A stretch of 39,321 nucleotides of DNA from Actinomyces sp. oral taxon 170 str. F0386 (GCF_000195595.1 NZ_GL882532.1:1-39321), one strand, 5' to 3'; numbered from the stretch's first letter, positions 17,411 through 26,132 are shown. Made by a program: numbers and translations. The notes: generated from the sequence alone by a model not told the origin.

Positions 17411-18778
17411 GGAAGCCCCTGTGATCCACACCTCCTCCGCCGGGGCTGTCTTCCGAGCCTGCGCCTCACCCGTGGGCACGAGAGGAGCCCCGGCGCCTCC
17501 TCCCGGAGGACCAGGGCTCCTCATTCTGACGACGGCGGTGCGCAGGAGGGCCTCGAAGGGACCGGGCTCGCCGAGTCGCTCAAGCACCGCGCACACGCCC
17601 ACGGTCACCAGCCAGACCACGGCCGCGACTGCAGCGGACGCCGCCATTCCCAGCTCCAAGGGGTTCCCGGTCAGTCTCGGCATGATGACGAAGATAGTGC
17701 CGAACATGAGCGTCTGAGACAGGTAGGCGGTCATGGAGCGACGTCCTACGGCGGCGAGCAGCCACTTGAGACCGGTCAGTCGTCCGTCCGACGTCGGCCC
17801 GCCGGCGTAGAGGGCCAGCAGCGCCAGCCAGCCACAGCCTCCAGGCAGGCCCAGGACCATGATCAGCGTGGAGTCGATCTCCCAGGACTGGGCACTTGTG
17901 AACGGGACGAGAATCTCGTGGAGCGCTCCGAGCGCACCCAGAGCCAGGCCGCCGAGCCCAACGGCCGCCAGCAGGCCGCGGTGGCGCTCGGGGTGGGCGA
18001 TGAGGTCGGTGTCGGCCAGGCGGGCCCCGAGGAAGGCGGCCGGAAGAACCATCGTGGTGAAGGCCACCCCGACGGCGAGCGAGAACCACTCACCCACGTT
18101 GGTCACGAACCAGGGCAGCGTGGACAGCACCGACTCGGCCGAGTCGGTAGGTGCCGCAGCCGTCGGGGCGGTACTCGCCGCAGTGGAGGCAGCCGCTCCG
18201 CCGTCGGGCCCCGAGAACATCGACAGGAGCACCGGCACGACCTGGAACAGAAGAACGAGGGCGCACACCGCCAGCTGGCGCTTGTGGTGCTTGCGGGCGA
18301 ACCAGCCGGCGAAGACGACGGCGACGATGCCGTAGGCGCCGATGATCTCTGAGGGGAAGAAGACGCCGTGGACCAGCCCGAACAGGACCATCCACAGGCC
18401 CCGGCGCCGCACGAGGCGGCGGGCACCGACAGTCGCCTGCTCGCGGGCCTGGCTGACCTCAGCAGCCGACGGCGCACGGAGCCCGCCGGTCAGATCCTGG
18501 CAGTAGACGCCGGCGCCCGATGCGATGCGCCGGTTGACCATCGTGGCCAGCCCGAAGCCGAAGAGCAGAGCGAACAGCGGATAGGCGCGCTCGTGAATGA
18601 ACAGGGCGTTGATGAAGGCCCAGATCCTGTCGGCGGTCGACGGCGTGAATCGACCGGTGCCGTAGCTCCAGAAGCCCACATTGGCCAGGGCGATGAGCAG
18701 CAGCATGAAGCCGCGGGCGACGTCGGGGGCGGGGTACCGCAGGCCGCGGGAGCCGTTGAATGAAGTCGTCGTGTTCAT
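17408..18778 (-). CDS. DUF418 family membrane protein, copy C, with aberrant C-terminal extension
   Basis: A 456-aa paralogue, the most divergent of the five: Ser/Ala/Thr-rich loop near residues 225-250, LPWFVTNVGEWFSLAVGV, and LKWLLAAVGRRSMTAYLSQTLMFG. Start ATG 18778 (MNTTTSFNGSRGLRYPAPDVA) aligns with the other copies. Instead of ending ...RTAVARSERKR, it reads RTAVVRMRSPGPPGGG and about 30 more residues. Those codons correspond to the intergenic terminator and upstream region seen between copies A and B. The fusion point is near 17530, at a GACG shared by the intergenic DNA and the gene end. The extension is hydrophilic and may be harmless. Confidence 0.82.
   Translation of the reverse strand: MNTTTSFNGSRGLRYPAPDVARGFMLLLIALANVGFWSYGTGRFTPSTADRIWAFINALFIHERAYPLFALLFGFGLATMVNRRIASGAGVYCQDLTGGLRAPSAAEVSQAREQATVGARRLVRRRGLWMVLFGLVHGVFFPSEIIGAYGIVAVVFAGWFARKHHKRQLAVCALVLLFQVVPVLLSMFSGPDGGAAASTAASTAPTAAAPTDSAESVLSTLPWFVTNVGEWFSLAVGVAFTTMVLPAAFLGARLADTDLIAHPERHRGLLAAVGLGGLALGALGALHEILVPFTSAQSWEIDSTLIMVLGLPGGCGWLALLALYAGGPTSDGRLTGLKWLLAAVGRRSMTAYLSQTLMFGTIFVIMPRLTGNPLELGMAASAAVAAVVWLVTVGVCAVLERLGEPGPFEALLRTAVVRMRSPGPPGGGAGAPLVPTGEAQARKTAPAEEVWITGAS
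17483..17521 (-). terminator. Decayed terminator hairpin inside 3' end of copy C
   Basis: AGGAGCCC (17483-17490) can pair with GGGCTCCT (17514-17521), with an inner CCTCC-TCCC-GGAGG stem. The inner part is homologous to the intact terminator at 15968-15999, but here it is translated as part of copy C. Confidence 0.5.
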
Positions 18779-18784
18779 GGCTCG

Positions 18785-18792
18785 ACCGTATA
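18785..18792 (-). promoter_or_regulatory. -10 element TATACGGT of DUF418 C
   Basis: On the - strand TATACGGT precedes ATG 18778. TACGGT ends 6 nt before the ATG and TATACG ends 8 nt before it, and either suits a leaderless start. There is no SD sequence. Confidence 0.6.
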
Positions 18793-18837
18793 AAGGCCCG
18801 TCATCACGCGGCGTCCGCCTTAAGCGCCGAGATCGCC

Positions 18838-18853
18838 TCCACCGAAAGGTGGA
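18838..18853 (-). terminator. Tetraloop hairpin after DUF418 copy D
   Basis: TCCACC-GAAA-GGTGGA is a 6-bp perfect stem with a 4-nt loop, between the stop of copy D (18921) and the promoter of copy C. It is a weak terminator candidate. Confidence 0.4.
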
Positions 18854-18920
18854 TCCTCTGCCCTGGCCATTCTTCCGGAGGACGGTTCGGTGAGAACGGC
18901 TCTCGGAGCAGTGCAGGCGG

Positions 18921-20222
18921 CTACGCCCCCGGCCGGCTGATGGGCTGGACGGCCGGCGGAGCCATCGACCGCTTGCGCTCGCTGCGGGCCACGGCGGTGC
19001 GCAGCAGCGTCTCGAAGGGACCGGCATGCCCACCGCGCTCGAGCACCACGCACAGCACCACCGTCACCAGCCACACCGCCACGGCGATGAGGGCAGCCGT
19101 GGCCGGCCCCAGCCACAGGCGCTCCCCCGTCACCAGAAGAGGGACGATGACGAAGATGACCCCGAACAGGATCGTCTGGCTCAGGTAGGCCGTCATGGAA
19201 CGGCGCCCCACGGCGGAGGCCAGCCGACGCAGTCCCGTCAACCTGCCGTCCTCCCTGGGCCCACCGGCATATAGGGCCAACAGCGCCAACCAACCGCAGG
19301 CGCTGGCCAGACCGAAGAGCTCTTTGGCCGCGAAGTCCCACGGCCACGCCGAGATGGGCATCATCTTGGTCAGAGCGCTGTGGAGCGCGCCCCCGGCCCC
19401 CACCGTCAGGCCGCCGATTCCCATCGCCGCGAGCAGACCTCGGTGCCGCTCCGGATGAATGATGATGCCGGTGTCGGCCAGGCGGGCGCCGAGGACCGCA
19501 GCGGGGACGATGAGCGCGAGGAGGACCTGGATGAACAGCGCGATGGTCCACTCCACGATGTTGGCTGCGAACCAGGGCAGCGCTATCGTGAACTGGCTCT
19601 CCTGAGCACCGGACCATACGGCGATGGTCTCCGGAGAGGCGAAGCCCATCGCCAGGAAGTTGGCGGCGGCCAGGAGCGTGATGAAGGCTCCGGCGGAGTA
19701 GAGAAGGGTGTACTGCTTGCGCGCCAGGCAGCCCGCGAAGAGGACGGCGACCAGCCCGTAGGCGCCGATGATGTCACCGGGGAAGAAGATGCCGTGAACG
19801 AACCCGAACAGGATCATCCACCAGCCCCGGCGCCGCACGAGGCTACGGGCGTCGACGGTGGCCTGCTCACGGGCCCAGGCCTCCTCCTGCGGCGTCGGCT
19901 CACGCCCCGCATCCGCACCTGGGAGGGACTGAAGATAGCTCTCCGTCCCGGAGGCGATACGCCGATTGATCATCGTCATCAGCCCGAAGCCGAACAGCAT
20001 CGCGAACAACGGGTAGGCCCGGTGATCGACGAAGAGCTCCCGGATGAACACCCACCAGGCATCGGCCGCCGAGGCCGGGAAAGTACCGACGAAGCTAGCC
20101 GGCACCCTGCTCCACTGGGGCACGTTGGCCACCGCGATGAGCAGCAGCATGAAACCCCGAGCCACGTCCGGGGCTGGGTAACGCACGCCCCTGGAACTAG
20201 TGAAAGAGCTGATGAGATGCAT
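18921..20222 (-). CDS. DUF418 family membrane protein, copy D
   Basis: A 433-aa paralogue starting at ATG 20222 (MHLISSFTSSRGVRYPAPDVARGFMLL), 7 nt after a TATTAT box. It carries every family block, including YPLFAMLFGFGLMTMINRR, GDIIGAYGLVAVLFAGCLARK, LGARLADTGIIIHPERHR, GRRSMTAYLSQTILFG and GPFETLLRTAVARSERKR. It is closest to copy E: 92 consecutive bases (19873-19964) are identical to 21244-21335, although flanking DNA differs. The central loop (residues about 205-240) is the most variable region between copies. It ends PISRPGA. Confidence 0.85.
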   Translation of the reverse strand: MHLISSFTSSRGVRYPAPDVARGFMLLLIAVANVPQWSRVPASFVGTFPASAADAWWVFIRELFVDHRAYPLFAMLFGFGLMTMINRRIASGTESYLQSLPGADAGREPTPQEEAWAREQATVDARSLVRRRGWWMILFGFVHGIFFPGDIIGAYGLVAVLFAGCLARKQYTLLYSAGAFITLLAAANFLAMGFASPETIAVWSGAQESQFTIALPWFAANIVEWTIALFIQVLLALIVPAAVLGARLADTGIIIHPERHRGLLAAMGIGGLTVGAGGALHSALTKMMPISAWPWDFAAKELFGLASACGWLALLALYAGGPREDGRLTGLRRLASAVGRRSMTAYLSQTILFGVIFVIVPLLVTGERLWLGPATAALIAVAVWLVTVVLCVVLERGGHAGPFETLLRTAVARSERKRSMAPPAVQPISRPGA

Positions 20223-20229
20223 ACCGTTG

Positions 20230-20235
20230 ATAATA
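20230..20235 (-). promoter_or_regulatory. -10 element TATTAT of DUF418 D
   Basis: TATTAT is followed by 7 nt (CAACGGT) and ATG 20222 on the - strand. It is the best -10 match of the five copies. Confidence 0.65.
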
Positions 20236-20258
20236 CGACGCAACACACCGCCAGATCT

Positions 20259-20276
20259 CGCTCCCCAGGTGGAGCG
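20259..20276 (-). terminator. Short hairpin after DUF418 copy E
   Basis: CGCTCC-CCAGGT-GGAGCG is a 6-bp stem in the 60-bp gap between copies E and D. Weak terminator candidate. Confidence 0.35.
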
Positions 20277-20282
20277 CTGCTT

Positions 20283-21599
20283 TCACTCAGAAACTCCGGC
20301 GGAGACGACTGTGGTACCGGCCGCCGCCCGTGGCGCCGGGCGAGGCGGCTTGCGCTCACTGCGGGCCACGGCGGTGCGCAACAGGGTCTCGAAGGGACCG
20401 GCGTGACCGCCACACTCCAAGATGACGCACAGCCCAACAGCCAGCAGCCAGGCCAGCACCGCCACCCCGGCGGCCGCGATCGGTCCCAGCCACAAGCGCT
20501 GCCCGATGAGGGCGGGGAGGATGACAAAAATCGTCCCGAACAGCATCGTCTGACTCAAGTAGACGGTCATCGACCGACGCCCGACGGCCGAGGCGAGCCA
20601 CCGCAGTCCGGTGAGCCGGCCGTCCGGCCTCGGGCCGCCGGCGTAGAGCACCAGCAGCGCCAGCCAACCGCATCCGCCGGCCAACCCGAAGACGTTCTGG
20701 GCAGCGGTACTCCAGAGCGGCATCGGCATCATCCCCATCTGGGCCAGGGTCATCGGCAATGCGCCGAGTGCTCCCAGAAGTAAACCACCAACCGCAACCA
20801 TCACCAGCAGACTCCGATGCCGTTCGGGGTGGACGATGAGATCAGTGTCGGCCAGGCGAGCCCCGATGACAACCGCCAGGAGGATAAGGCCGACGGCGCC
20901 CATGAGTGTCTGTACCGCCCAGCTGCCCGGATTGGTGATGAACCACGGCAGAAGCGCCTGCTCAGAGGTCGTCGCCTCTCCCGCTCCGGTCGCGGACTCA
21001 CCTTGAGAAAGGAACCCAATCATCAGCAAAAGTGCTATCTCGGTAAGAGTGGCGATAGTACCCGTCACCACCAGCCGCCGAAACTGCTTGCGTGCAAGCC
21101 ATCCCGCAAGAAGTACCGCAACCAGTCCGTAGGTGCCAATGATGTCGCCAGGGAAGACAATGCCATGGACGAACCCGAACAGGATCATCCACCAGCCCCG
21201 GCACCGCACCAGGCGGCGCGCATCGACGGTCGCACGCTCGTGCGCCCAGGCCTCCTCCTGCGGCGTCGGCTCACGCCCCGCATCCGCACCTGGGAGGGAC
21301 TGAAGATAGCTCTCCGTCCCGGAGGCGATACGCCGGTTGATCATGGTCATGAGCCCGAACCCGAAGAGCATCGCGAACAACGGGTAGACCCGGTGATCAA
21401 CGAAGAGCATCCGGATGAACAGCCAAGCACTGTCAGCCATCGACGGGTGGAAACGAGCACCGGTAACTGTCGGTAAGTTCTTCGCCACCCACACGGGAAC
21501 ATTCGCCATCGCGATGAGTAGGAGCATCAGCCCCCGGGCTACATCCGGGGCCGGGTAGCGAAGATCCCGAGTGCTGGTGAAAGAAGTCGTCATATGCAT
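20283..21599 (-). CDS. DUF418 family membrane protein, copy E
   Basis: A 438-aa paralogue and the first of the array in transcription order. I start it at ATG 21599 (MHMTTSFTSTRDLRYPAPDV), 7 nt after TACTGT; the second ATG at 21593 is an alternative. Family blocks include VARGLMLLLIAMANVPVW, YPLFAMLFGFGLMTMINRR, GDIIGTYGLVAVLLAGWLARK, IGARLADTDLIVHPERHR, GGCGWLALLVLYAGGP, GRRSMTVYLSQTMLFG and GPFETLLRTAVARSERK. It lies 168 bp downstream of the hspR stop on the same strand, so read-through from the heat-shock operon is possible. DNA in its N-terminal third is slightly less GC-rich than in the other copies by eye. Confidence 0.85.
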   Translation of the reverse strand: MHMTTSFTSTRDLRYPAPDVARGLMLLLIAMANVPVWVAKNLPTVTGARFHPSMADSAWLFIRMLFVDHRVYPLFAMLFGFGLMTMINRRIASGTESYLQSLPGADAGREPTPQEEAWAHERATVDARRLVRCRGWWMILFGFVHGIVFPGDIIGTYGLVAVLLAGWLARKQFRRLVVTGTIATLTEIALLLMIGFLSQGESATGAGEATTSEQALLPWFITNPGSWAVQTLMGAVGLILLAVVIGARLADTDLIVHPERHRSLLVMVAVGGLLLGALGALPMTLAQMGMMPMPLWSTAAQNVFGLAGGCGWLALLVLYAGGPRPDGRLTGLRWLASAVGRRSMTVYLSQTMLFGTIFVILPALIGQRLWLGPIAAAGVAVLAWLLAVGLCVILECGGHAGPFETLLRTAVARSERKPPRPAPRAAAGTTVVSAGVSE

Positions 21600-21606
21600 G
21601 ACACCG

Positions 21607-21612
21607 ACAGTA
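21607..21612 (-). promoter_or_regulatory. -10 element TACTGT of DUF418 E
   Basis: TACTGT is followed by 7 nt (CGGTGTC) and ATG 21599. It is embedded in a small dyad, CCGACA-ATAC-TGTCGG, that could bind a regulator. Confidence 0.6.
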
Positions 21613-21746
21613 TTGTCGGCAATATCGGCATACATCCCCCGCAGAGACATGAGCCAAAGGTGCCGACATCCCCCGAAGAACTAAGGACCGCGTCTTGTCA
21701 TCCCCACCAGGGATAGGGATACACGAGCTCCTGACGAGATCGCACA

Positions 21747-21775
21747 GCCCCTGGCCCACAACAGCGTTCAGGGGC
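21747..21775 (-). terminator. Hairpin across the hspR stop codon
   Basis: GCCCCTG (21747-21753) pairs with CAGGGGC (21769-21775), a 7-bp stem with a 15-nt loop that includes the hspR stop. It could attenuate read-through from the heat-shock operon into the DUF418 array. No T-run follows. Confidence 0.4.
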
Positions 21776-22274
21776 GTGATGCCCTCGTCGGCACGAGCGC
21801 CGTGCTCACGGCACCCGCAGTGCCCGCCGCGCTGGCGGTGCGCCCGCCGCGCGGCTCGGGACCGCGCTCAGGCCCACGCCCCTGTCGCCCGGGCGCGACG
21901 ACCTGGACCTCGCCGTCAGCGGCCGCGGCGAAGATCCTCTGGACGACGGCCTCCCGGCTGCGCATGCGGGCGTTGTCGGCCTCCAGCTCCTCGACGCGGG
22001 CCTCCAGAGCGAGGATGCGGCGGACGCCCTCGAGGTTGATGCCCTCCTGGGACAGGGCCTGGATGCGGCGCAGGCGCTCGACGTCGCGGTGGGAGTAGCG
22101 CCGGCCCCGCCCGCGGGTCCGGGCGGGGCGGACCAGTCCGAGCCGGTCGTACTGTCGCAGGGTCTGAGGGTGCATCCCGGCGAGCTCGGCCGCCACCGAG
22201 ACCACGTAGACCGCGCGCTCGGCCGCGTCCTCGGCCAGGTAGTCCAGACCCTGCCCGGCCCGACGCCGGCTCAC
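21768..22274 (-). CDS. hspR: Heat-shock repressor HspR (MerR family)
   Basis: A 168-aa repressor of dnaK and clpB that uses DnaK as corepressor in studied actinobacteria. The MerR-type HTH covers about 22-92: [34 protein letters not shown], then [18 protein letters not shown] and [15 protein letters not shown] coiled-coil ([21 protein letters not shown]) follows, then an Ala/Gly/Arg/Pro-rich tail of about 45 residues. Start is GTG 22274, overlapping the dnaJ stop (GTGA), so it is translationally coupled. Its operators (HAIR) are present before dnaK and clpB in this window. Confidence 0.95.
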   Translation of the reverse strand: MSRRRAGQGLDYLAEDAAERAVYVVSVAAELAGMHPQTLRQYDRLGLVRPARTRGRGRRYSHRDVERLRRIQALSQEGINLEGVRRILALEARVEELEADNARMRSREAVVQRIFAAAADGEVQVVAPGRQGRGPERGPEPRGGRTASAAGTAGAVSTALVPTRASRP

Positions 22275-23311
22275 GTGCCGGCCTCCTCCATGAGGGTCGC
22301 CCGCGGGTCGGTGTCGCCCATGGCCTCATCGAAGGCCTCTAGGGCCTTCTTAGCGGCTTTGGAGAGCTTCTTGGGGACGGCCACCTCGATGGTCACCAGC
22401 AGGTCGCCGGTCTTCTTCCGGGTGGTGGCGCCTTTTCCGCGCAGGCGCATGACGGTGCCCGAGGAGGTGCCGGGCTTGATCTTGATCTTGGAGGTACCGC
22501 CGTCGAGCAGCGGGACCTCGACCGTGGCGCCCAGGGCGGCCTCGCGCAGGGTGACAGGAAGGTCCATGCGCAGGTTGGCGCCGTCAACGGGGTCGATGGA
22601 GTACACCGGGTGCTTGTTGACGCTGATGGACACCACCATGTCACCGTTCTCGCCACCGTTGAGACCGGTGCGTCCCTTGCCGCGCAGGCGGATCTTCTGG
22701 CCGTCGCGCACGCCTGCCGGGATGCGGACCTTCATGGTGCGTCCGTCCGCGGTGAGCTCCACGGTGGTGCCGGCAACGGCATCGCGCAGATCCAGCGACG
22801 CCGAGGTCAGGACGTCGGAGCCCTTCTGCGGCTGGGGCGGGGAACCGAAGCCGCCGAAGCCGAAGGGGCCGGGGCGGCCGCCGGAGCGGGTGGGGCTGGG
22901 GGCGCCGCCGAACATGCGCAGCAGGTCGTCGAGGTCGGGCTGAGCGCCGCCGGCGCCACCGGTCTCGAAGCGGACGTTACCGCCCTGGGCGCCGAACATG
23001 GAGGAGAAGATGTCCTCGAATCCGGCCGCACCGCCGGCGCCTCCCGGGCCCCCGGCCTGGAAGCGGGCACCGCCCCCGGCCATGGAGCGGATCGCGTCGT
23101 ACTGCTTGCGCTCGGCCTCGTCGGACAGGACGGCGTACGCCTCCCCGATCTCCTTGAACTTCTCCGCCGCCGCGGCGTCGTCGGGGTTGCGGTCGGGGTG
23201 GTACTTCTTCGCGAGCGTACGGTAGGCCTTCTTGATAGCGGCGGCGTCGGCGTCCTTACTCACGCCGAGGACCGCGTAGAAGTCCTTCGTCATCCAGTCC
23301 TGACTGGCCAT
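22271..23311 (-). CDS. dnaJ: DnaJ/CbpA-type J-domain cochaperone without zinc finger
   Basis: A 346-aa Hsp40 that delivers substrates to DnaK and stimulates its ATPase. The J domain (about 9-74) has the HPD motif in [11 protein letters not shown] Gly/Phe-rich region follows (about 75-165, [28 protein letters not shown]), then directly the two C-terminal beta-sandwich domains ([20 protein letters not shown]...). The four CxxCxGxG repeats of classical DnaJ are absent and I see no cysteine at all, so it is a class B (CbpA-like) protein. ATG 23311 has AAGGAGG about 13 nt upstream. It is separated from grpE by 177 bp containing a large hairpin. Confidence 0.93.
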   Translation of the reverse strand: MASQDWMTKDFYAVLGVSKDADAAAIKKAYRTLAKKYHPDRNPDDAAAAEKFKEIGEAYAVLSDEAERKQYDAIRSMAGGGARFQAGGPGGAGGAAGFEDIFSSMFGAQGGNVRFETGGAGGAQPDLDDLLRMFGGAPSPTRSGGRPGPFGFGGFGSPPQPQKGSDVLTSASLDLRDAVAGTTVELTADGRTMKVRIPAGVRDGQKIRLRGKGRTGLNGGENGDMVVSISVNKHPVYSIDPVDGANLRMDLPVTLREAALGATVEVPLLDGGTSKIKIKPGTSSGTVMRLRGKGATTRKKTGDLLVTIEVAVPKKLSKAAKKALEAFDEAMGDTDPRATLMEEAGT

Positions 23312-23396
23312 GGTCGTCTCACCGCCTCCTTATCCGGGTGATCGTGGGTTTTCCTTACTGATACAAGCTGTTGAAAGTCATGGGGCAACCTCCCGG

Positions 23397-23447
23397 CCGA
23401 CGGCGGGCCCGAGCCGGCGTTTCCGGCGGGCCCGGGCCTGCCGTCGG
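23397..23447 (-). terminator. Large intercistronic hairpin between grpE and dnaJ
   Basis: CCGACGGC (23397-23404) pairs with GCCGTCGG (23440-23447). Inside, GGGCCCGAGCCGG and CCGGCGGGCCC pair with small interruptions. It lies 42 bp after the grpE stop in transcription order. It could be a partial terminator, an mRNA-stability element or a processing site that sets dnaK-grpE above dnaJ-hspR. Confidence 0.6.
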
Positions 23448-23488
23448 ACCGGGGTGGTTAGTGCCGTGGATGTGTGGTGGATACCGGC

Positions 23489-24124
23489 TCAGGCCGGGTT
23501 GGCGACCTGGACGCGGGCGGCGCGCACGACGCGCTCACCCAGGCGGTATCCGGGCTGGAGGACCGCGGCGATGGTGGGCTCGGTGACCTCGCTGGACTCG
23601 GTGGCCATGAGGGCCTCGTGCAGCGTGGGATCGAAGACCTCGCCCACAGCGCCGAAGCGCTCCAGGGAGTACTTCTCGGCCAGGATCGACTCGAGCTTGC
23701 CGGCCGTGGTCTCGAAGGTGCCGGTCAGGTCACCGTGCTGGCGGGCCAGCTCGATCTCGTCGAGGACCGGGATGAGCGCCTCGACGACGTCGGCGGCGCC
23801 GGCCTGGCGGTGGGAGGCAGCGCCCTCGCGGGACCGACGCACGAACCCCTGGTACTCCTGCTGGAGGTTGTAGAGGTCCGCCCGGGCCCGGGCCAGGTCG
23901 TCGGCCGCCTGAGCGGCCTGGGCCTGCGCCTGGGCCAGGGGGTCGTCCCCCGCCGCGTCCTCGTCGGAGGCGGCGGCATCGGACTGGCCGGCCGCGCCCT
24001 CAGGCGCGCCCTGGGCTAGCTCGTCGCGGACGTCGTCGGGCACCTCCTCGAAGGCCGACTCGACGGCCGCCTGGAGCTCGGGGTCGATGCCCTCGTTCTC
24101 GGGGGTGGGGCCGGCCGAGGTCAC
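23489..24124 (-). CDS. grpE: Nucleotide exchange factor GrpE
   Basis: A 211-aa homodimeric ADP-release factor for DnaK. The acidic, disordered N-terminus (1-65) leads into a long coiled-coil (about 65-120, [29 protein letters not shown]). The C-terminal beta domain follows: [17 protein letters not shown] (the conserved 'G..FDP..HEA' block), [21 protein letters not shown]. Start GTG 24124 overlaps the dnaK stop by 4 nt (GTGA), so it is translationally coupled. Confidence 0.96.
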   Translation of the reverse strand: MTSAGPTPENEGIDPELQAAVESAFEEVPDDVRDELAQGAPEGAAGQSDAAASDEDAAGDDPLAQAQAQAAQAADDLARARADLYNLQQEYQGFVRRSREGAASHRQAGAADVVEALIPVLDEIELARQHGDLTGTFETTAGKLESILAEKYSLERFGAVGEVFDPTLHEALMATESSEVTEPTIAAVLQPGYRLGERVVRAARVQVANPA

Positions 24125-25992
24125 TTGGAGTCCTCGTCGTCGACGATCTCGGCGTCCACGATGTCCTCGTCGTTGGAGGACGCGGCGCCGGCGGAGGAGG
24201 CCGAGCCGGTGGCACCGGAGGCGTCACCCGCGGCCTGGGCGGCGTCGGCCTGGTAGATGGCCTCGCCGACCTTCTGTGCCACCGAGCTCAGCCTCTCCTG
24301 AGCGGTCTTGACCGGCTCGATGTCGTCGCCCTCGAGGGCCTTCTTGAGGTCGGTGACGGCCTCGGAGACCTCGGAGTGGACGTCCTCGGGCAGCTTGTCC
24401 TTGTTGTCCTTGAGGAGCTTCTCGATGGAGTAGGCCTGCTGCTCGGCGGAGTTGCGGGTCTCGGCGTCCTCACGGCGCTTCTTGTCCTCCTCGGCGTGGG
24501 CCTCGGCCTCCTTGACCATGCGGTCGATGTCCTCCTTGGGCAGGGCCGAGCCGCCGGAGATGGTCATGGACTGCTCCTTGCCGGTACCGCGGTCCTTGGC
24601 CGAGACGTGGACGATGCCGTTGGCGTCGATGTCGAAGGAGACCTCGATCTGGGGCACGCCGCGGGGGGCCGGGGCGATACCGGTCAGCTCGAAGGTGCCC
24701 AGCGGCTTGTTGTCCCGGGCGAACTCGCGCTCGCCCTGGTAGACCTGGATGAGCACGGAGGGCTGGTTGTCCTCGGCGGTGGAGAAGACCTCGGAGCGCT
24801 TGGTCGGGATGGCCGTGTTGCGCTCGATGAGCTTGGTCATGACCCCGCCCTTGGTCTCAATGCCCAGGGACAGCGGCGTGACGTCGATGAGCAGGACGTC
24901 GCTGCGGTCGCCCTGGATGACACCGGCCTGGAGGGCCGCGCCGATGGCGACGACCTCGTCGGGGTTGACGCCCTTGTTGGGCTCCTTGCCGGTCAGCTCG
25001 CGCACCACCTCGGTGACGGCGGGCATGCGGGTGGATCCTCCCACGAGGACCACGTGGTCGATGTCGGAGACCTTGACCCCGGCGTCCTTGATGACGTTGT
25101 GGAAGGGGATCTTGGTGCGCTCGAGCAGGTCCGCGGTCATCTCCTGGAAGTTGGAGCGGGTCAGCTTCTCATCGAGGTGGATGGGGCCGGACTCGCTCAT
25201 GGAGAGGTACTGCAGGTTGATGTTCGTGGAGGTCGCCGAGGACAGCTCCTTCTTGGCCTGCTCGGCGGCGTCCTTGAGGCGCTGCATGGCGATCTTGTCC
25301 TTGGACAGGTCCACGCCGTCCTTGCTCTTGACCTGCTTGACCAGCCAGTCGACGATGCGGGCGTCCCAGTCGTCGCCGCCCAGGCGGTTGTCACCGTTGG
25401 TGGCGCGCACCTGGATGGTGGAGAAGCCGTCGTCGTCCTTGCCGACCTCGAGCAGGGAGACGTCGAAGGTACCGCCACCGAGGTCGAAGACGAGGATGAG
25501 CTCGTCCTCCTTGCCCTTGTCCAGGCCGTAGGCCAGGGCCGCGGCGGTGGGCTCGTTGACGATGCGGTCCACGGTCAGGCCCGCGATGGTGCCGGCCTCC
25601 TTGGTGGCCTGGCGCTCGGCGTCGTTGAAGTAGGCCGGGACGGTGATGACCGCGTTGGAGACGGGCTCACCCAGGTAGGCCTCGGCGTCGGTCTTGAGCT
25701 TGGCCAGGATGCGCGCGCTGATCTCCTGGGCGGTGTACTTCTTGCCGTCGATCTCGACGGACCAGTCGGTGCCCATGTGGCGCTTGACCGAGGAGATGGT
25801 GCGGTCGACGTTGGTGACCGCCTGGCGCTTGGCGATCTCGCCGACGAGGATCTCGCCGGACTTGGAGAAGGCGACGACGGAGGGGGTGGTACGGCCGCCC
25901 TCGGCGTTCGGGATGATGGTGGGCTCGCCACCCTCGAGGACGGCGATAGCAGAGTTGGTGGTACCGAGGTCGATACCGACAGCGCGTGCCAT
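24121..25992 (-). CDS. dnaK: Chaperone DnaK (Hsp70)
   Basis: A 623-aa ATP-dependent chaperone. The nucleotide-binding domain has [20 protein letters not shown] (phosphate 1), [16 protein letters not shown] (phosphate 2) and [16 protein letters not shown] (adenosine). The linker [14 protein letters not shown] opens the substrate-binding beta domain, followed by the helical lid and an acidic tail [15 protein letters not shown] typical of actinobacterial DnaK. ATG 25992 has AAGGAG 9 nt upstream; longer in-frame starts would run through the leader. It is first gene of dnaK-grpE-dnaJ-hspR and is controlled by two HAIR sites upstream. Confidence 0.98.
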   Translation of the reverse strand: MARAVGIDLGTTNSAIAVLEGGEPTIIPNAEGGRTTPSVVAFSKSGEILVGEIAKRQAVTNVDRTISSVKRHMGTDWSVEIDGKKYTAQEISARILAKLKTDAEAYLGEPVSNAVITVPAYFNDAERQATKEAGTIAGLTVDRIVNEPTAAALAYGLDKGKEDELILVFDLGGGTFDVSLLEVGKDDDGFSTIQVRATNGDNRLGGDDWDARIVDWLVKQVKSKDGVDLSKDKIAMQRLKDAAEQAKKELSSATSTNINLQYLSMSESGPIHLDEKLTRSNFQEMTADLLERTKIPFHNVIKDAGVKVSDIDHVVLVGGSTRMPAVTEVVRELTGKEPNKGVNPDEVVAIGAALQAGVIQGDRSDVLLIDVTPLSLGIETKGGVMTKLIERNTAIPTKRSEVFSTAEDNQPSVLIQVYQGEREFARDNKPLGTFELTGIAPAPRGVPQIEVSFDIDANGIVHVSAKDRGTGKEQSMTISGGSALPKEDIDRMVKEAEAHAEEDKKRREDAETRNSAEQQAYSIEKLLKDNKDKLPEDVHSEVSEAVTDLKKALEGDDIEPVKTAQERLSSVAQKVGEAIYQADAAQAAGDASGATGSASSAGAASSNDEDIVDAEIVDDEDSK

Positions 25993-26069
25993 GTGATGTG
26001 CTCCTTGTGGTTGCTGAGTTGTTGTCAGTCGATGTCTGAGGTGAAGGCCGGATGCCCCGGCGACTTCAG

Positions 26070-26090
26070 GTTGAGTCGTATGCACTCAGG
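26070..26090. promoter_or_regulatory. HAIR operator 1 of dnaK
   Basis: GTTGAGT-N7-ACTCAGG is one mismatch from a perfect 7-bp inverted repeat and matches HAIR spacing. It lies 78 bp before the dnaK ATG. Confidence 0.85.
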
Positions 26091-26132
26091 ATTGTGGTTG
26101 AGTCGGGTTCTGTCAACTCGATGGCACCCAAC

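Noticed and set aside
14547-21599. The five DUF418 genes as an assembly artefact
   Set aside because: The copies differ throughout, including promoters and tails. Only a 92-bp tract is identical, so true duplication is more likely.
22271-24124. Frameshifts at the dnaK/grpE and dnaJ/hspR borders
   Set aside because: The overlaps are exact GTGA stop-start junctions, and both products are full length.
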